From: JAZUCL01 sp045639125
GTDB taxonomy: Bacteria; Bacillota; Clostridia; Oscillospirales; QAMX01
Length of the DNA stretch: 62,627 nucleotides
Assembly (NCBI GenBank): GCA_045639125.1
Contig: JAZUCL010000002.1
Location: 1-62,627 of the forward strand
Direction: 5' to 3'
Numbering within the stretch: position 1 is the stretch's first letter; each line of letters begins with the position of its first letter. The position numbers were made by a program, and so were the translations under genes. Of this stretch, positions 60,762 to 62,627 are shown piece by piece. The notes beneath the pieces were generated by a model that saw only the letters and a program-made list of their open reading frames with translations, searched no databases and was not told the DNA's origin.

Positions 60762-60790
60762 TTGACACATGTTCACCAATAGTGTATAAT
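60762..60790 (+). promoter_or_regulatory. Rightward repressor promoter
   Basis: TTGACA (60762-60767) and TATAAT (60785-60790) match the sigma-A consensus exactly with a 17-base spacer. Operator O5 fills the spacer, so the repressor can shut its own promoter. The repressor's GTG follows at 60812. Confidence 0.9.
60771..60787. promoter_or_regulatory. Operator O5 (imperfect, within rightward promoter)
   Basis: GTTCAC-CAATA-GTGTAT keeps one perfect arm and GTG of the other, between the -35 and -10 of the repressor promoter. Confidence 0.65.
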
Positions 60791-60811
60791 AGTTTTCAAA
60801 GAGGTGATTTT

Positions 60812-61183
60812 GTGTTTGCTAATATATTGATTAAGTTGAGGAAAGATGCTGGCTACACACAGGCTGAGTTAGCAAAAATGCTTGGTATGTGCAAAAGTGC
60901 TGTTTCTAATTATGAAAGCGGTTTTAGAACACCAGAAAATGAAACTTTGATAAAGTTGTCAAAAATATTTAACGTATCTATTGAGACGCTTTTAGGTGTT
61001 TCTCAATCAGAACAAAGTATTAGAAACACACATAGCTTAGGATCGTTAAATATACTCAATTATTCTGGAAAAAATGAATCAAAAACTCAATTGCAATCCA
61101 TGATGCAATATATTTTAGACAACATTTCAGATGAAGCACAGATTCAACAAATTAAAATGTTTTTAGAGACATATAAAAAATAA
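60812..61183 (+). CDS. CI-like XRE repressor of the prophage, 123 aa
   Basis: The N-terminal helix-turn-helix is clear (LIKLRKDAGYTQAELAKMLG, KSAVSNYESGFRTP). A short C-terminal helical part follows (MMQYILDNISDEAQIQQIKM), probably for dimers; no LexA-type protease domain is present. The start is a GTG five bases after GAGGTG; a longer open frame from 60638 would run through the promoter and is rejected. It faces the Cro-like gene and five matching operators, so it most likely maintains lysogeny. Confidence 0.85.
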   Translation: MFANILIKLRKDAGYTQAELAKMLGMCKSAVSNYESGFRTPENETLIKLSKIFNVSIETLLGVSQSEQSIRNTHSLGSLNILNYSGKNESKTQLQSMMQYILDNISDEAQIQQIKMFLETYKK

Positions 61184-61211
61184 CCTATCAATCAGATAGG
61201 TTATTTTTTTT
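61179..61211 (+). terminator. Terminator of the repressor gene
   Basis: AATAACCTATC-AATCA-GATAGGTTATT is followed by seven T, overlapping the stop codon. Confidence 0.85.
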
Positions 61212-61224
61212 GACAAAATACTAC

Positions 61225-61254
61225 AATATTATGGATTATTTAGTCCATAATATT
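61225..61254. promoter_or_regulatory. Inverted repeat upstream of the second HTH gene
   Basis: AATATTATGGA and TCCATAATATT are perfect 11-base arms separated by eight bases. It differs from the GTTCAC operators, so it is a candidate operator for the HTH protein at 61368. A TTGACA at 61210-61215 lies just upstream. Confidence 0.6.
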
Positions 61255-61367
61255 ACACCTAACAATTTTAAAAAAATTAGATTATAATAAGATTGTCTGT
61301 TTATCTACATAATACCTTATAATGATAAAAACAATAATGAAGATATATAAATTTGGAGGTCTAGTAG

Positions 61368-61712
61368 ATGGACTACAATGAAGTCAACAAACGGATATTG
61401 GAACTATGTAAACAAAGGAATTGGTCACAGTATAAACTATCCCAAGAATCCAATATTTCAAATTCGTCTATAAATGCTATGTTTAAATACAACCACGTTC
61501 CAACATTTTATAATTTAAAAAAAATATGTAGAGCTTTTCAAATCACACTATCCCAATTTTTTGATAGTGAATTATTTTATGATAAAAATGATACTTCACT
61601 ATATAAGCAACTATGGAATGAACTAAGCCCTAACGATAAAGAAAAGGTTTTGATTTATATGTATGGATTACTACACAAAGAAATAAAGGAAGATTTAAAA
61701 GATGAATTATAA
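61368..61712 (+). CDS. XRE-type regulator paired with the metallopeptidase, 114 aa
   Basis: The helix-turn-helix (KRILELCKQRNWSQYKLSQE, SNISNSSINAMFKYN) is followed by a short helical tail. GGAGG lies nine bases before the ATG. The next gene, an ImmA/IrrE-type peptidase, overlaps by 11 bases. In ICEBs1 the analogous pair is repressor ImmR and its protease ImmA, so this protein may be cut by that peptidase. It has its own palindrome upstream. Confidence 0.82.
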   Translation: MDYNEVNKRILELCKQRNWSQYKLSQESNISNSSINAMFKYNHVPTFYNLKKICRAFQITLSQFFDSELFYDKNDTSLYKQLWNELSPNDKEKVLIYMYGLLHKEIKEDLKDEL

Positions 61713-62487
61713 TGAATTGAAAAAAATTGCGCAGCCACACATTAGAGAACACACCAATCTCCCGTCAAATGCTTTCTTGTTGCTTAGTCAACTTTATATT
61801 TCTTTTAAAAACGAAAAACAATGTGAGGAAGATTATTGTAGTAAAATGAATCCTTTATATAATCATCCAGCATTCTTATTGGTGGACGATAAAGGTAACA
61901 AAACCGTATATTTCAACTCCACCACAAAATATTGGAATTTTTACATATTTCACGAGATTGCGCATTACATTTTGGGACACGAAGATGATTGTTCACAAAA
62001 CGAAATGGATGCTGATATGCTTGCTTGCATTCTCGCTGCACCGATAGAAAATCTTCCGTCAACCATAAAATCGGCACGAGATCTAAGCGTAGTATGTCAA
62101 ATTCCTATTGATAAAGCTGAAATGTATTGGCAAGAGATAAAATATAAACGCCCTAAACATCATATAAAACTCTTGTTTTCCGGAATATTTTTATTTATAT
62201 TTTTTACAATAATCATAATATTTTCTAGCATCAACAGGATTTCAACTGCATATTCAAATAAATCAACTGACTCAACAGAAATAAACAATACACCAATACC
62301 ATCTACATCCCTTGAAATCCAAACTTCTAACACGTTATCTGATATGTCGTATTATATAACCTCTTCCGGAACTCACTACCACAAAGCAGGGTGCCAGTAC
62401 ATAAAACATAAAACAAATATAACATCAATTACACTTGAAGAAGTTAAATCACTGGGGTTTGAGGCTTGTGATGAATGCATATCTTAA
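61702..62487 (+). CDS. Membrane-anchored ImmA/IrrE-type metallopeptidase with external Cys/His domain, 261 aa
   Basis: Residues 1 to about 150 form an ImmA/IrrE-like peptidase with the zinc motif HEIAHYILGHE near residue 94 and a Glu-x-x-Ala-Asp (NEMDADMLACIL) helix. A membrane helix follows at about 157 to 180. A low-complexity linker leads to a small C-terminal domain, THYHKAGCQYIK ... FEACDECIS, in which one His/Cys pair and a CxxC can bind metal. The topology puts the peptidase inside and the small domain outside. That combination suggests an externally sensed signal controlling cleavage of the neighbouring regulator. It overlaps the HTH gene by 11 bases. Confidence 0.82.
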   Translation: MNYNELKKIAQPHIREHTNLPSNAFLLLSQLYISFKNEKQCEEDYCSKMNPLYNHPAFLLVDDKGNKTVYFNSTTKYWNFYIFHEIAHYILGHEDDCSQNEMDADMLACILAAPIENLPSTIKSARDLSVVCQIPIDKAEMYWQEIKYKRPKHHIKLLFSGIFLFIFFTIIIIFSSINRISTAYSNKSTDSTEINNTPIPSTSLEIQTSNTLSDMSYYITSSGTHYHKAGCQYIKHKTNITSITLEEVKSLGFEACDECIS

Positions 62488-62494
62488 TAAATCA

Positions 62495-62519
62495 AAACCA
62501 CCAGTGAAACTGGTGGTTT
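62495..62519 (+). terminator. Terminator after the metallopeptidase gene
   Basis: AAACCACCAGT-GAA-ACTGGTGGTTT is a perfect 11-pair stem eight bases after the stop. The minus strand reads into TTTTGATTT, so it could end a transcript from either side. Confidence 0.7.
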
Positions 62520-62600
62520 GCACAGCCCCTATAAGGGGCAAATACAGGCTTCATCCCTAAAAGGGACCACTGAAGTTTGACACCGCATTACACTCACAGG
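62511..62600. repeat. Hairpin cluster at the window edge, possible IS200/IS605-type end
   Basis: GCCCCT-ATA-AGGGGC lies at 62525-62539; its surroundings 62511-62540 match 24991-25020 at 27 of 30 bases. A nested structure follows: CTTCA (62549-62553) pairs with TGAAG (62571-62575) and encloses TCCCT-AAA-AGGGA (62554-62566). Such hairpins are typical of transposon ends or of structured guide RNAs next to tnpB genes, but no transposase is visible before the window ends. Confidence 0.35.
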
Positions 62601-62627
62601 CAGCCGCTCACGTGCGGCTGTCTTTTT
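62601..62627 (+). terminator. Terminator at the right edge
   Basis: CAGCCGC-TCACGT-GCGGCTG is followed by TCTTTTT, the last bases of the window. Confidence 0.7.

Noticed and set aside
60638..60811. N-terminal extension of the CI-like repressor back to 60638
   Set aside because: That stretch contains the repressor's own consensus promoter and two operators, and a GTG with GAGGTG lies at 60812.
1..62627. CRISPR array, tRNA and rRNA genes
   Set aside because: No regularly spaced repeats, no cloverleaf with a GTTCRA arm and acceptor stem, and no rRNA-like sequence were noticed by eye; a covariance-model search was not possible.

Overview
The window is low-GC Gram-positive DNA from an endospore-forming anaerobe of the class Clostridia. 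The evidence is gene content: the rplU-prp-rpmA-obgE cluster with an N-terminally extended L27 and its Prp protease, a dnaG-rpoD operon, an alpha/beta small acid-soluble spore protein (SASP), a BofC-like C-terminal domain protein, an S-layer-homology (SLH) surface protein, the GGGtGRT protein with its NifU-like partner, and purine-rich ribosome sites with several TTG and GTG starts. I cannot name the genus. No rRNA, tRNA or CRISPR array was found.

Chromosomal part (1 to about 39.5 kb). From the left edge: a truncated secreted carbohydrate-binding protein; the ribosomal cluster read leftward; a metal-responsive ArsR/SmtB regulator with a heavy-metal P-type ATPase; an unusual IMP dehydrogenase; sfsA; an operon of an ECF sigma factor, a very large membrane-anchored alpha-2-macroglobulin-like protein and a Memo-family lipoprotein; glutamate dehydrogenase; the GGGtGRT/NifU-like pair; a phosphodiester-glycosidase SLH protein; DUF975 and DUF1846 proteins; apbC, rpoD, dnaG and a dNTPase-like HD protein; yigZ, hflX and rpmE; then a rightward cell-envelope run (class A PBP, CapA-like lipoprotein, CAP-domain protein, TIM-barrel isomerase).

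Prophage part (about 39.5 kb to the right edge). An alpha/beta SASP gene at 39336 loses its normal C-terminus after its GGQMVK motif, and phage-type genes follow at once, so this is read as the left attachment junction of a prophage or skin-like element. Its right end lies beyond the window. Almost everything from 60.6 kb down to 39.6 kb is one leftward early/replication block: Cro-like HTH protein, zinc-finger proteins, a SleB-type hydrolase, a phage sigma-like factor, a DUF262 protein, GIY-YIG and HNH/AP2 endonuclease-type proteins, a CoiA-like protein, a Sak/DUF1071 annealing protein with SSB and a RecB-type nuclease, a fused primase-helicase, a family C DNA polymerase with a PHP domain, an HD hydrolase and many tiny genes. 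A decayed tnpB lies inside this block.

A divergent switch sits at 60.4 to 60.8 kb. Two back-to-back consensus promoters each carry an operator of the form GTTCAC-N5-GTGAAC in their 17-base spacer, and five such sites occur in all. The rightward side carries a CI-like repressor, then a second HTH protein with its own palindrome, coupled to a membrane-anchored ImmA/IrrE-type metallopeptidase that has an external Cys/His domain. The last 130 bases are a run of hairpins, one nearly identical to a hairpin at 25.0 kb.
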